From Mytilus californianus (lineage: Eukaryota > Mollusca > Bivalvia > Mytilida > Mytilidae): a stretch of 64,000 bases of DNA. The notes below the pieces were generated by a model that searched no databases, was not told where the DNA came from, and saw only the letters and a program-made list of their open reading frames with translations. The DNA lies in contig NW_026262690.1 in the NCBI RefSeq assembly GCF_021869535.1, positions 89,263,995-89,327,994 of the forward strand, read 5' to 3'. Of the stretch, positions 22,348 through 33,824 are shown piece by piece. A program made the position numbers and the translations under genes. The first letter of the stretch is position 1. Every line of letters starts with the position of its first letter.

Positions 22348-22489
22348 CTACTCTGTGGCACCCTGCCCGTTCCCAACGATGTAATGACAATGAAGATCCT
22401 ATAAAAATGTTGAGCACTAAAAAAGTTCTATAACATGTCAGTAAATTGTTTTTCCACCAGTTCATTTTAAAATATACTGGTTTTGTCAT
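22348..22489 (-). CDS. GPA2: GPA2 exon 1 (signal peptide and first knot cysteine)
   Basis: First coding exon, 47 residues plus one base of a Gly codon. A hydrophobic signal sequence (LLTCYRTFLVLNIFIGSSLS) precedes a mature start near HRWERAGCHRV. W-x-(K/R)-x-G-C-H-x-V-G is the N-terminal signature of invertebrate GPA2. The donor GTA G|GTAAGT falls at 22348/22347 in phase 1 and matches exon 2, which starts GT CAT. Without splicing the frame reads on to 22289, a false extension. Met at 22489 is taken as the start because a TAG in frame lies at 22546-22544. Met9 (22465) is equally possible. A TTTTTCAG at about 22558-22551 could be the acceptor of a 5' UTR intron. Confidence 0.92.
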
Positions 22490-23277
22490 TGTGAGGACGA
22501 AATTAATATAAAGTCCTTGATGATATAAGCCTGCATCGGAACACTAAAGACTGAAAAATGACATTCAATTTGATTTGTCTCCCCCACAAATTGTCTTCGT
22601 AGAAAATGTCCTGTTATTTCCAAATTCTGTAGGTCGCTTATGACATTTTCTTTCTCAGTCAACCAAATCTGCTAAATGGAGAGAAATTAAAAAAATTATG
22701 TGGATAAACAGAAAAAATGACGTAGAAATGAAGCTTTAACTATTGACCATACTTTAAAATCTTTGCTCAGTGCTTTGTCATAGAAATCGATATTCTTAAT
22801 ACCTACGTGTGTCGTTAGGATTCATTTCCGTTAATAGTTTACTACATCAACTTGAAAATTGTCTTAATAGATCTACCAATCGTTACCTAATATGAAAGGT
22901 TTACCGTAATACATTAAACCTATGCAGCATATTGTCTTAAAATTGAATACAGCAATTGTTAATTTTTCTAACAAAACCAAAAACGATATGTGCATGAGTA
23001 AAATTAGTGTTTTTGTGGATTAATTCGTTATGATGTTTAGTACCAAAAGCTATAGAAGTTTTCAAAATTCGTATGTCTTTTGAAGAAAGGTATACACAAA
23101 ATAAGGTAACAATTTCATTTTGTGTGACCTAATATGAAATATGATGTAACTTGTTGTACTTTCTATATTTACAAGAAGCCTTACTTGGTGGAATGATTGA
23201 TAGTCTGAAAGCAAAAATATTTTATTTTTACACGTCAGGCGCGTTTCGTTACTAAAATAACCTCATAATAACAAAAC
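22490..23277. other. 5' flank of GPA2 exon 1
   Basis: Should hold the 5' UTR and either the promoter or an upstream intron. I see no clear TATA box at a convincing distance. A fragment of the repeat E motif (CAGGCGCGTTTCGT) sits at 23237-23250. Confidence 0.4.
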
Positions 23278-23350
23278 TAACTTCTACGTCATTTGGTCTT
23301 TGGTGCAGAGCTGTCTCATTGACAATCATACCACATATTCTTAATTTTAT
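23278..23350 (+). mobile_element. Retroelement tail A, terminal piece only
   Basis: ACTTCTACGTCATTTGGTCT, GCAGAGCTGTCTCATTGACA and ATCATACCACATATTCTTA, i.e. the last ~70 bp of tail A. It is an extreme 5' truncation. Confidence 0.8.
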
Positions 23351-23562
23351 ATTACTTTAATTTGTCCCAAAATACATGTATTCATTTATTATTAAACGGT
23401 ACTGATACATTTGACAAATAATGATCAGTGATGCTTAAAACCAAATCATTGCACACATATTTAACAAGCATATAGGGGTCCGTTTCATTTGAACAAATTT
23501 TGTTGTGTGGTTGAACAAATAAATATTTTATTGAGAATTTTATTGTTGGCATGAGATATGAT

Positions 23563-23700
23563 TGATTGAGTGATTGTATCATGCTTAACGTCCAGTGGCA
23601 AATAGTTCATGTATGTTCAGGACGAGATCAAACTAACAATCTGAATATTAGAAATTGTCTAATCGACCGGGATGAAGGGCGGGGATATTTGTTAAAGCAT
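23563..23700 (+). repeat. Repeat F, longer copy
   Basis: Contains CGTCCAGTGGCAAATAGTTC, ATGTATGTTCAGGACGAGAT and CGACCGGGATGAAGGGCGGG. The copy at 59398-59525 has the same order (CGTCCAGTGGCAAATATATC ... AAACGGTCGGGGAAATATTT). The 84-codon frame over it is not supported. Confidence 0.7.
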
Positions 23701-25744
23701 TATGGGGAAAATATATATAAGTTATATCATTTAGGTGGAAATATATACTCTTTGTACATTACAGAAAAAATAAAAACAGACAATATAAAAAGGGTTGTAG
23801 ACGATAAGGTGAGACTGTAGGGGTGTCTCTGATTCCTAAACTTATAGCCATAACTACTTCACGGCTCCTCTGTAAGGGTCCATTCAAAATACAGAACACC
23901 CGGCTGGCTTGCAATTTAACAACTCATTTTATTTATTTTTTTTTTTCATTTTGGTTTACGAAAAATGAAATAACCCATAATCTTTTAGATTCTGAAACGG
24001 CAAATAACATCATACCAAACAATTTTAAACATGTTAGGTTAGACTTTCTTTACTACTGTGAACAGCGCTTTTTTGCATACATTTATCATTTGAACGAAAT
24101 GTTCTTGCATATACCAGACCAAAACGAAAGATACAAAAATCACGACAACCAATAAACAGTTGCTTCCTTATTACATTATGTTAAATATTAAATATAGAAT
24201 CCCTAATGCATTATGTGTAAAAATAACAAATTACTAAGAGGAAATTGTAGGAGGAATACTATTTTTCTAGTATAATGGACAGGAAAATATTTGTTTACTT
24301 TATTATTCCATGTCACGTTTCCCGCGTTAATACCATTATATTAAAGTAACAAACAATTCAACACGTGCAAACAATGCCGAACTTTCAAGTCCACGTGGAG
24401 ACATGGAAATAACATTGCCTGACTGTTTCTAATAGTGGAATACTGAAACGTATTGTACCAGTTACCAATAACCACTTTAAAGACCAAAGTTTCCCCACTG
24501 CTTTATAAGGAAGCATTGTTTAAGCTTTTAGAATGTAAATATATGACCTAATAAATACGACATTTTCATTAAATATGGAGGTGACATCGCATACATTTGA
24601 GGTCAATATAGCGATGAAGAATACAATTACAGACAGGATGATTATAACGGTATCTTCATTAGATAAAAAATTGAATCTCGACACAATGAATGATCGAATT
24701 AGAATGCCAGTAATAAATCGTTGGTATGAAATTACGTATAAATAATTCGAGACATTTTAAAACAAAATGTATTACTTTATTGATTGATAAGTTGATTAGC
24801 TTTAAAATGGTAATGTTCCACAGATATTAAATCACGAGAACTAGTAAACAAACAATGATACTTTGTTTTTGGAAAAAAGCGGTGATGATAAAACTTAAAA
24901 ATAGATAGTTCCGACGACAGAACGTTTGACAGCATTGTTAAGCAGCGGTTAAGTTTTTGATTAGGTGTTGCGATATATTAAATCAGCTTCTTAACATCGA
25001 ATAAGATTTTCATAGCGTACTCTATCTCTTGATTTGTCTTTTTGGTATTATAACAGAATCTATAGAGTTGTGCAACGTGTTAAAAGGACAAGATAATTGA
25101 TTAGTTGAATTGTTATGTTTATTTAAAATTAAGTTAAATGCCAAAGTTTGAAAGAAGTTAATCAAACACAGTATAAAACGCTAAATGAAAACCGAGTTTG
25201 ATCCAGGTATTTATAATTTTTGGCCTTCAAGGGGCAACAATATCATTGCTCAATGAAGTGTAATGGAAAGTTATAAATTATCAAAGTTGAATTTTATGTT
25301 TAAACCACTGGAATTATGATTTTAACATTGCAAATACTAAGTTATTCATAAAGATCGTTAAAAAAGGGAAGTGAGGAAATCTTCAAAAAAACTCCATACT
25401 GACGCTCGAATAAAAAAGTTAAAAACGCCAAATAAAGCACGATGTTGTAAATCATTAAGGTGGACAAGGCATATTTTCGACACTTTAGAGACCAATAGAA
25501 AATGTATTTGACTCTGTGTTTTCTTTTTCCATCAATCGCTCAATTATAATGTGTTCTTGACGTGGCATTAATATGTTAACCCTGTAAACTGTTTTAAAAA
25601 ATCGTTGGAAATTTCCTTTTAGTAAATTGACAAGGCTTTTCCCCGTCACCTTTCAGAAGGTTTAACGCACTTCACTTTTACATAGTCTTTAACTGATTCT
25701 TTCACACTTCCAAACAAACACACTGCCCAATAACACACTGCTCA
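23701..25744. other. Gene-poor stretch with unrecognised small frames
   Basis: The 110-codon frame at 23823-24155 has no known motif and begins in likely repeat sequence (TAAGGGTCCATTCAAAAT block). A 56-residue frame, ATG 24575 to TAA 24745, has balanced composition for this AT-rich context but matches nothing I know. Nothing else is identifiable. Confidence 0.35.
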
Positions 25745-25935
25745 TCCTTTCGGAACACCTGAGGTCACCCCCAGTTATTGGTGGGGTTCGTGTTTCTCAG
25801 TCTTTAGTTTTCTATGTTGTGTTTTGTGTACTGTTGTTTGTCTGTTGGTCATTTTCTTTTTTACATGGTGTTGTTAGTTTATTTTCGACTTATGAGTTGG
25901 AATGTCCCTTTTATATCTTTCACCTCTCATTTGCA
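25745..25935 (+). mobile_element. Retroelement tail B, truncated
   Basis: CCTTTCGGAACACCTGAGGT, GGTGGGGTTCGTGTTTCTC, CTGTTGTTTGTCTGTTGGTC, CGACTTATGAGTTGGAATGT and CCCTTTTATATCTTTCAC in order, matching 15310-15510. Confidence 0.85.
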
Positions 25936-26017
25936 ATGCTTATTTTAGTATGTTCAAATATCATAAATCGAAGAACGAACTTGTAAACCGTGTTCTGGAA
26001 AAATGTTCCTAGTACAA

Positions 26018-26185
26018 CAATGGAAAAAAAGTAAAATAACAAAAATACCGAACTCCAAGGGAAAATCAAAACGGAAAGTCCTTTATAAAATGACAAAATC
26101 AAATGCTCAAACACATTTAACGAATGGAAAACAAATTTCATTTTCCTGACTTGGTACGGGCATTTCCTTATGTAGAAAATGTCAT
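26018..26185 (-). mobile_element. Retroelement tail C, minus
   Basis: AAAATACCGAACTCCAAGGG, CGGAAAGTCCTTTATAAAAT, CAAATGCTCAAACACATTTA, CGAATGGAAAACAAA, CTGACTTGGTACGGGC and ATTTCCTTATGTAGAAAATG. This is the reverse complement of 63200-63345. The 73-codon frame at 25920-26141 is repeat-derived. Confidence 0.85.
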
Positions 26186-27225
26186 ACTAGACATTTAGTA
26201 TATGTAGTTCAATAGCCATAATTAAGTAAATAGCGTGGCAATATTGATGTCCGGCGGAAAAAGCATAAATTACAAATGAATGAATAGATCCAAATTTGCC
26301 CAGTGGCTTCAAAAAAGATTTGAAAATAGTTAACAGTGGATCCTTAGAGATATGTTGTTCAATAGTTATTGTAAAGTATAACTTATTACTTATGAGAGCA
26401 ATGTGGTGTATACACCGATAAGACATAATTTATTTAACAAAAAGTGACAATGTAGAATGAAGCACCAGATCCTTTAATTAAACAAGTATAGATACCATAT
26501 TTCAAGCAGTAGCGAGCCCTAGATTGTTTTGTTGACACTGATATATCCAGGACGAAAACAAATTAACACAAAATTAGGAAGATATGCTCTTCAAAGTGTG
26601 TACATCAGAATTTTGACTGTCAATGAAAACTGAGGGCATGTCGGAAACGGGCATAATTTCCCCCTGTCAACTAACATTTATATACAGTCCCCTAACAATG
26701 TTGTTGCATGTGTTCTAATACGTTCTGAGATTGACATTTTTCCTTCACGATGCATCGTTTAATTTGTCATTCGGAATGGTTAGAAAACTTGGGACTGCAA
26801 ATGGAAACGATGGCATATAAGATAGAGCAGACATTTTCCCGACAACAGGCCACCAACGAACCCGTTAAAGAGTTGTCTACAGGGTTCTTTTAGAGTATTG
26901 CACTCTCAATTCATGGGCCATCGGATATTTTATCCCAATTTCGACATAAGTGGTTGATTTTTTTTTTTATATCCTAAACACCCAAAAGCCCACATATAGC
27001 ATGAGTCTCAATGTCAGATGAGATAATTCAAGGTAATTCTATGTGTTTACCTGAGTCAATTTTGAAAATCTCTCGAATGTTTCCAACGATCAAGTACCGT
27101 TTCTCTGAAACGGTTAAAGTAAAACGTCGAATATTGACCTTAATATGTCTTGAGTGTTCCAAAACAATCTATTGAAATTTCGACTAATTTAAAAAAAAAA
27201 AAAGAAAAAAGAGATTCTCTATTTA
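26186..27225. other. Nothing recognised
   Basis: No gene or named repeat. The 26640-26930 part is somewhat less AT-rich but yields no open frame with a recognisable motif. Confidence 0.35.
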
Positions 27226-27318
27226 TAAATAAGAAGATGTGGTATGAGTGACAATGAGAAAACTCTCCATCCAAGTCACAATGTATAAAAAGTTAACAAT
27301 TATTATGGCCTTCTTTTA
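27226..27318 (-). mobile_element. Retroelement tail A, terminal piece, minus
   Basis: AAATAAGAAGATGTGGTATG, AGTGACAATGAGAAAACTCT and CCATCCAAGTCACAATGTAT, which match the variant-1 subfamily end (ATTGTGACTTGGATGGAGAG at 8271). Confidence 0.8.
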
Positions 27319-27879
27319 AAACCAATTATATACCCCCGACTAAGTCGAGCGGAGCTTTAAAAAGACATTGAGACTAGCAAAGTCCTTCGAACATATTAAC
27401 ACATTTGTTAAATAATCATAAAAGTACTGAATCAAATGCATTTTTTTCAAAACTTCATTGAAAATACTTGAATATTAATGATTGATGACGAAAGTTCTTG
27501 CTAGATTTACCATAAGTGGATACTTTTGAATTATCAAGCGATTGCCCATAGACAAAATGAGAAACATCCTTAATTTATATTGTACTAGACATACTTTTTC
27601 TTTTAAACATAACAAACCTTAGAAATTTGACATATATAATTTCAGAGATAATAGCTTAACGATCTTAATGATTATTTGCAAGCAAGACAAGATTTATGTA
27701 AGATTTTTTTTTACGAGGAATCAATATAACTATGTAACCACAACTTAACGTAACATTGTACTATTATGAACGACGCTTTTCCGAGGACAAAAAGTATTTT
27801 GTAATACTAAACAATAAAGTCATTTGATTTATCCTTTATCTATTTCTAAGACCCTAAGATTTCTCATGTTGGATTAACG

Positions 27880-28115
27880 GGTCTAAAAGAAAATAGGATA
27901 GGTTAAGTAAATGCATCACCATTAGATATAAATCTCAATGTACTTTTTTGCTTCTAAAAAGACAACTTCCGATTTCTAATTTAAAATGGATTACATATTG
28001 ATAAATGGTAAATTTGTAGTTGTTTAATCAAGATATATTGGAGACGATAACGATTTTACAGATTTATTTGAATTGTTTAATCAATAAAAACTTTTCCCCT
28101 TCTTACACATATTCC
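27880..28115 (-). repeat. Unclassified dispersed repeat, inverted partner of 32057-32275
   Basis: On the minus strand it reads GTGTAAGAAGGGGAAAAG, TTTTTATTGATTAAACAATT, CAAATAAATCTGTAAAATCG, AGAAATCGGAAGTTGTC and TTACTTAACCTATCCT. The plus-strand copy at 32057-32275 has the same blocks in order. By eye the two are roughly 75-80% alike over about 220 bp. Confidence 0.75.
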
Positions 28116-29204
28116 CTTACAAGGAAATAGCACGGAAAGTACTTCAAAGTGATGACATCTCAATGACGTCTGTAAAATTAAGTTATCTTCTGAATGCGAA
28201 AATAGGACGTCTGTTCTGATTGCAACTTATTTTTTATGCCTTTAGATTCACAATTTATCTGCACGAGCATCCCGTAAAAAGTGTAAACGATGTATTTGGT
28301 ATTTTTAGTTTTACAATTAATCGTTATTTCATTAATTTGAATCGAAATAACACAAAGCGCTATCACAATTAGAATTTATTGTCATCTTTTGTTTTTTATC
28401 AAATCGGTTGTTGTACAACAAAAGTAAAAACAACTTAAATGCTCAATAAACTACTGTACCTTATAAGCCTAATCTTGAAAAATTAGATGTTATATTTTAA
28501 GAATTGAAATTTATGCATTTGGAAGCCCACGAAGTATCCGTAACACCCAATTTGTAAACAATTTACATATAAACCTAGAAGTTGTCACGAAAAATCTAGA
28601 TTTATCATTAATGACAAACTTTAGAATTAACCTAATCTCTTTGTTTAATGTTTTCTTCAAATGTTTTATCATTAACCCTTTGAAATCTTGTTAACGGTTG
28701 TTCAAATGTAAACATTGTTTTGCACACTGTGGTTGTAATGTCTATAGTATCATTGGGAATATAACGTAGACTAATCCTTCAAGGGTGTTGTTTTAATAGT
28801 TAAACCACTACCGGTCATAGTCATTCACAAATCCACGTAACGTAATAAACTTGCTCATCTACATACCATCATACTACGGAATAAGTTTCTTATAACTACT
28901 TAATATGATGACGCGAAATTACACTTACGAAATTGCTCATATTGTTTTCGTCAGTGTGAAAACTGATAGCACGCGGCGAAACGTCTGAACATTATATTGA
29001 GGACCAATGATGTAAAGGACGAACATGTATAAAGGACTAAAACCATTTGAATATAGCAATACAATGTAGTTCTTTACTTAAAAACTCTTATCGTATGTGT
29101 GATTTTGGATTTCATGCAATTTCCTCGTTTTTCTTTCTCTTTGTATATTCTTAATTGATTTACAAGCTTCTGAAAATGCTTGTATCAAGTCAGTAATATA
29201 ATAT
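28116..29204. other. Nothing recognised
   Basis: No gene or named repeat. A 62-codon minus frame at 28178-28366 has no motif. Confidence 0.35.
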
Positions 29205-29575
29205 GTTTTTACCTTCGTTTTTTTGGTTGATATAGTCTAAAGTTTGATTTTGTCAGGTTTTATGGACCTACTCCCTTTTTCAATATACCTTTGAGATCGG
29301 TATTTTTGTTCATATTTTTTTTTTTTGGAACATCGGAAAACTATTGTTGCTTCTCATTGTAGAAACTGACCATTTCTGAGTATCAGAGTTCACCCCTGAG
29401 GGCTTGCTTTTTGTTTTGAATGTGATGCTCTATGTTTAGTTTCCTGTTCATTGTTGTGTAATTGTTGTTTATCTGCTCGCCTTTATTCATATTGTACCAT
29501 TGGTCTTGCTTCTACATGATGTTTGCCCCTTTTATGATTTCGTCCCTCTTTCGCTCTATTTTGTAACTTAAGGGT
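29205..29575 (+). mobile_element. Retroelement tail B/C-like variant
   Basis: A GAGATCGGTATTTTTG block resembles the end of tail C. Downstream, AGTTTCCTGTTCATTGTTGT, GTAATTGTTGTTTATCTGC and ATTTCGTCCCTCTTTCGCTC follow the pattern of tail B's end. The copy is diverged and possibly composite. Confidence 0.55.
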
Positions 29576-29662
29576 AAAAATTAATATATATACACATTTT
29601 TCTAATTTCTCTAGGTCTAATTGTCAAGGTTTTTTCCAAGTGCATTGAAACCTAGAACTAAC

Positions 29663-29800
29663 AAGAAAATAAGTACTACAAAAATACCCAACTCCAAGGT
29701 AAATTCAAAAAGGGGAAGTCCATAATAACTGACAAAAAAAACCAAACGCTATCAATAAACGAAATAAATGAAAAACAATATACATATTCTTGACTTGCAA
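29663..29800 (-). mobile_element. Retroelement tail C fragment, minus
   Basis: AAAAATACCCAACTCCAAGG, TTCAAAAAGGGGAAGTCC and CAATAAACGAAATAAATGAA follow the tail C order, with higher divergence than 26018-26185. Confidence 0.65.
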
Positions 29801-30999
29801 GTATTTTTCGAAGAAATTTTAAAAATTAAAATAAATACTTCTCATATTTGTATGTATATTAAACGAATCAGTAATAGATTATTAACAGCAACTGAATGAA
29901 TTGAAAAGTGATTGTTTCGTTAAGGTTGATCACTACTGTACATACTGAAATTCTATGTCGCTACATTGCCTTATTCTTAAATTCTGAAAAAAAAAATCCT
30001 TTGCATCTTCATACTTTTGTTTTCGTCTTTAATCTACGCAATGGAAAATTTACAATTATGTACCGGACATTAATTAAGAATCTGAAATTACAGAACTCAT
30101 ATCAACGCTGTATACATTGTTTGAAATATTCTAGCTGTTCCAACAAAAGTTACGTTGAATTTAATGTTAACTGCAGAAGCTCCATGTCTACATTAGCCTA
30201 GTTTCGGTAATACGGTCGTCTAATTGCTTGCAGTAATGTTTTTTTTTTATTTGCTTACGAGTAACCTAGGACCAGTATGGCCTAACTTTTAATTTCGTGA
30301 CTCATCAAACAGCCTTTTTTCAAGATATCAAATATAAAATCTCTTTACTTATTGCGTCTTACAGTTCTTAGCTTCAACTATTTTTCTCTATTATTGCTAA
30401 AAAGTTCTGTTTCCTTACATATTTGCCACAAAATAAAAGAAACAGTTAAATGAGGCGATATTTCATTTGATTCTATTTGATAATCGGAAAGTTGGAGGTA
30501 GATTTAGGGGTGTATTTGGGCTTGTAAATTCACCGAAAATTAAACATTTGTTTGATAAACTAAAAGTGATATCTTGACTGAAAGTAAAGCCGCCAGAGAA
30601 ACTTTTCTAAAAACCTTAAGACTTTCACCTAAAGTACGAAACATTTTGGCTAGGTTCAAACGAAGCACAAGGGTGGCCAAAATTATTTTTTTAAAAGTGA
30701 ATAATAAACATGCACAAATTACACTCCCTGCGTGAATACGGTTGAGCTCTACACAATTTTTAAGCATTTACTCAAAAAGGTAAGATTTTTAATTTTACTG
30801 CATTTACCTGTCTTTTTACGTCTGAATAACGACGAAATGGTATATTTTAAACAAAAACTACAATGGTTTATTTAAGTACATCAATTAAACTTTTTGTTTT
30901 GCAAATAAGTGGTCATTTCATGTTTAATTATGGGACCAATATGGTTCCTTAGTATAATAAATTTGATATATATCGTTTTCAGACATTAGTCTGTTATAA
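29801..30999. other. Nothing recognised
   Basis: The 97-codon plus frame at 29908-30201 and the 75-codon minus frame at 30540-30767 have no motif I recognise and no splice context I can support. Confidence 0.35.
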
Positions 31000-31860
31000 T
31001 AATTAAATAACTTTATTGCAAAAGGTGAAACCCTGACGAGTTAAAATGCAAACATAATATACACAAGTGACAAGAAACATACAATATATGAAAAAAGTGT
31101 TAAACAAGTCAAGTTAATTATAATAATATATATATTATAAGTATATAGTAATTGACCAATGTGGACCTTATTTTTGCAATTCCATTGATTGCTTTATATA
31201 GCCAACAACACTAGACAAAATATCTTTATTGGGATCTAAAATAGTTTTAAGTTTAGAGTATGAGTCAAGCTGGTTAAAATTAGGATAAAGGGTTTTAATT
31301 GCATTTATGAGGGGGTTTCTAATATTACTGTTGATTTGGCAGTGAAGGAAAAAGTGTTCCTCTTCATCTAAAATTTTACAAACTTTACACACTCTGTGTT
31401 CTCTTTGAATTTTTTTATATCGACCTATTTCAATTTCCAAGTTATGGTCACTTACACGGAATTTTGTTAAAAGTTGACGACTATTAAAATTGTTTAGATT
31501 GTGCAAGTAGTCTTTCAGTTTAATTTCATTTTTAAGTTTACTATAAAGGTAATTTTTTGAACTGTTATCGATATTTGAAAGTTTTTCAAGAGTGATTTTA
31601 TCATATTTTTCTTTAACAATATGGTTAAAAGTTTTTTTAAGTGAATTTTTTATAAGTTTAAAAGGTTTATCAAAATCAACATATTCTTCTTCATCAATAT
31701 TAAATTCTTTTAAAATGTGCTTGGCAAAAGTGTACCAAGTATATATTCCATCTTCAGACATAGACTTATTTACTTTGGAAGCTTCTTTAACAAGCGGGTT
31801 TATTTCATGGCATTCTACAAAAAATATAATAAAACTTGAGTTTTTATAAAAGTGTCAAGT
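31000..31860 (-). mobile_element. 5'-truncated LINE, 3' end
   Basis: A minus-strand non-LTR retrotransposon remnant. An open C-terminal frame (31851-31168) is followed by an AT-rich 3' UTR ending near 31000 in GCAATAAAGTTATTTAATTA. The reading frame is closed upstream by TGA at about 31853, where similarity to the family is lost. That fits 5' truncation. Confidence 0.75.
31168..31851 (-). CDS. LINE RT C-terminal domain with zinc knuckle
   Basis: About 227 codons are open. The first in-frame Met is at 31761, giving 197 residues, but the frame is open upstream to 31851, so this is the tail of a longer protein and not a complete gene. Near residues 105-140 (counting from that Met) it has FRVSDHNLEIEIGRYKKI followed by CKVCKILDEEEHFFLHC. 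This C-x2-C-x8-H-x4-C knuckle after an (I/V)-E-x-GRY motif is typical of the C-terminus of CR1/L2/jockey-like LINE polymerases. The RT core and endonuclease are absent. The frame has no internal stops, so the copy is fairly young. It is unlikely to be expressed as a host gene. Confidence 0.8.
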   Translation of the reverse strand, partial: FYKNSSFIIFFVECHEINPLVKEASKVNKSMSEDGIYTWYTFAKHILKEFNIDEEEYVDFDKPFKLIKNSLKKTFNHIVKEKYDKITLEKLSNIDNSSKNYLYSKLKNEIKLKDYLHNLNNFNSRQLLTKFRVSDHNLEIEIGRYKKIQREHRVCKVCKILDEEEHFFLHCQINSNIRNPLINAIKTLYPNFNQLDSYSKLKTILDPNKDILSSVVGYIKQSMELQK

Positions 31861-32056
31861 GGAAACCGTCCTAACTCAGTTTTTCCTTACGTATATGTTT
31901 TGAACCTTAATTCTTTTTTTTTATTAAAGGTAAACTGCAAATTTGTCAAAAAACCTATTTTTTAAAAATCTTTCGTTTAGTATTTAGGTATTAGCAACGG
32001 CCTTATACAAAAAAAAGTTTTACCGCAATCATCTATATGTACATTCATTGTATGGA

Positions 32057-32275
32057 AATGTGTGTAAGTAGGGGAAAGCTTTTATTGATTAAACAATTAA
32101 AGCAAATCTGTAGAACCGTAATGGTCCTTTATATATCTGAATAAAACAACTGTAATATACCATTTACAAACGATAATCCATTCAAAATTATAAATCGGAA
32201 GTTATCTTATTTAGAAGTACACCGAGTATATATCTCTTTTTTATGCATTCACTTAACCTATCCTGATAAATAAAT
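32057..32275 (+). repeat. Unclassified dispersed repeat, plus copy
   Basis: GTGTAAGTAGGGGAAAGC, TTTTATTGATTAAACAATTA, AGCAAATCTGTAGAACCG, TAAATCGGAAGTTATC and TCACTTAACCTATCCTGATA. It pairs with the inverted copy at 27880-28115. Confidence 0.75.
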
Positions 32276-33467
32276 GCTGATGTAAGTAAAATGATGGTAT
32301 TTTAGATCAGGCTGTTGCTCATACTAAATATGTCCTAAACTATATTAAAATTGTCATTATTGCCTAAGCGCCAATCATGACAGCACAACTGATATTTTTA
32401 CCCTGATATCGATGTAAATAGAGTTTATCACAATAATCATTTATAAAAAAACATTTATTACGAAAGGCTAAAATAAGTGTTTACAAATTCCTAGACCAAA
32501 CTGTACCTAAAGTTATACCTCTTCCTTTGTTTCAGAAAAATGCATATGGGTACCATACTTTTTGGTCGTAAATCGTGAAATAGGTCGTACGACCATGTCA
32601 CCGATACGCGACCGTTTCAACAAAGTTTACGACTTAGTAGAAATATTACTCACAAATTCTCGACAGATTATAAGCAGTCGTAAATTGGAATTTTGAAGAA
32701 AAAACAGAAAAAATGCGTGTCATTTCCTGCAATTATGGCTGCGTTCTTGACTGTTTCGGAACAAGAAGAGAGAAAAAGCATAGTATTGTTCAAATATTTG
32801 TCAATTCCGTTGTCGAAATTTCATGAAAATTTAGAGAGAAAATTGACCCTTAGGTCACCTCTAAAATCCAAATCTGGAACCTGATTGATTGGTTGTTGTT
32901 TCCTTAACATCATGCATATGCAGGACGGGAACAAATATTAGCAATTTGACACTAAAGACTCTGTAAAGCGGTTGACTGGGACATTTAAACTAACATTTGA
33001 AAAAGTTAGAACGAGACAGAAAGGAAAAGAGGTGGTATTATAAGAGACAATATTTGGCCACTGAAATTACAAATATAGTAAACTTATGCAAGCCTTTCAA
33101 AATTATGTAAATTTCTTTGATGTTGCTTGAAACTCAGTGCATAAATGTCACCTGTGTTGTCGCATTGCCGACATTAACAGGTCGAAATTTATGTATTTCA
33201 CCTAACTTGGGCATTTCACGCATAGTTTTTGGTCAAAATATTTTTGGACACAATAAGGTATTTAGCACACATTAAAATATCTGTAAATACATTTTGGAGC
33301 ATATGCTTTTTTTGGTAAATCTCTTGTTCATATCTAAATATTAATGACAAGATCTCAAAATGATACTGTTTTGGGCTTAATATTAAAAGTTTTAATCGCT
33401 AATACAAAAAGGTAAGACAAAATGCAAAAATACTGACTTCCAACAGCCTACTGTCTTATGAACATCT
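32276..33467. other. Nothing recognised apart from a repeat F hint
   Basis: CATGCATATGCAGGACGGGA at 32912-32931 resembles the right half of repeat F. The 63-codon frame at 32693-32884 has no known motif. Confidence 0.35.
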
Positions 33468-33824
33468 GGGGCCTGTTTATCGAAACCGTCATAAGATCGG
33501 TCCTAATAAGTTCTAGGGACAGAAATAATGAAAATGTTAGGACCAACTTACGACACATCTGAGCATGCAAATAGAAGCTATCTTAGGATTACCTTAGCAA
33601 TCCTAAATGTTGGCGTAAAATAAAATATAAAATGAACAATGAAAAAAAGTATCTAATTTAACCAATAATCATACTTTTAAAATGATGAATAATTAAAAAG
33701 TATTGTTCATATAATAATTCTACATTTAAACTCTATCAAACAAAAATACAACTGCGTTTTATATAAGAATTGAACAAACTTAGTTGTAAATAGTAACAAC
33801 TAAATATATAATTGGTAAATATCA

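Larger units (their letters stand above)
1498..22489 (-). other. GPA2: GPA2 gene span, three coding exons
   Basis: Gene-level record for a glycoprotein hormone alpha-2 subunit on the minus strand. Coding exons are 22489-22348, 2691-2516 and 1593-1498, of 142, 176 and 96 nt. Their sum, 414 nt, encodes 137 residues plus a stop. Intron 1 (22347-2692) is 19,656 bp, opens with GTAAGT and closes with TTTTAG, in phase 1. Intron 2 (2515-1594) is 922 bp, opens with GTAAGT and closes with TTTTCAG, in phase 0. Both junctions restore the family alignment without a gap: V-G-H-S at junction 1 and THD-VNV at junction 2. Intron 1 is full of retroelement debris. The 5' UTR, promoter and 3' end are not resolved. 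GPA2 pairs with GPB5 to form thyrostimulin, a secreted cystine-knot hormone acting through LGR-type receptors. Confidence 0.93.

Noticed and set aside
24575-24745. 56-residue plus frame as a small gene
   Set aside because: Composition is plausible but there is no homology I recognise and no repeat or splice evidence. A frame of this length is expected by chance in 64 kb.
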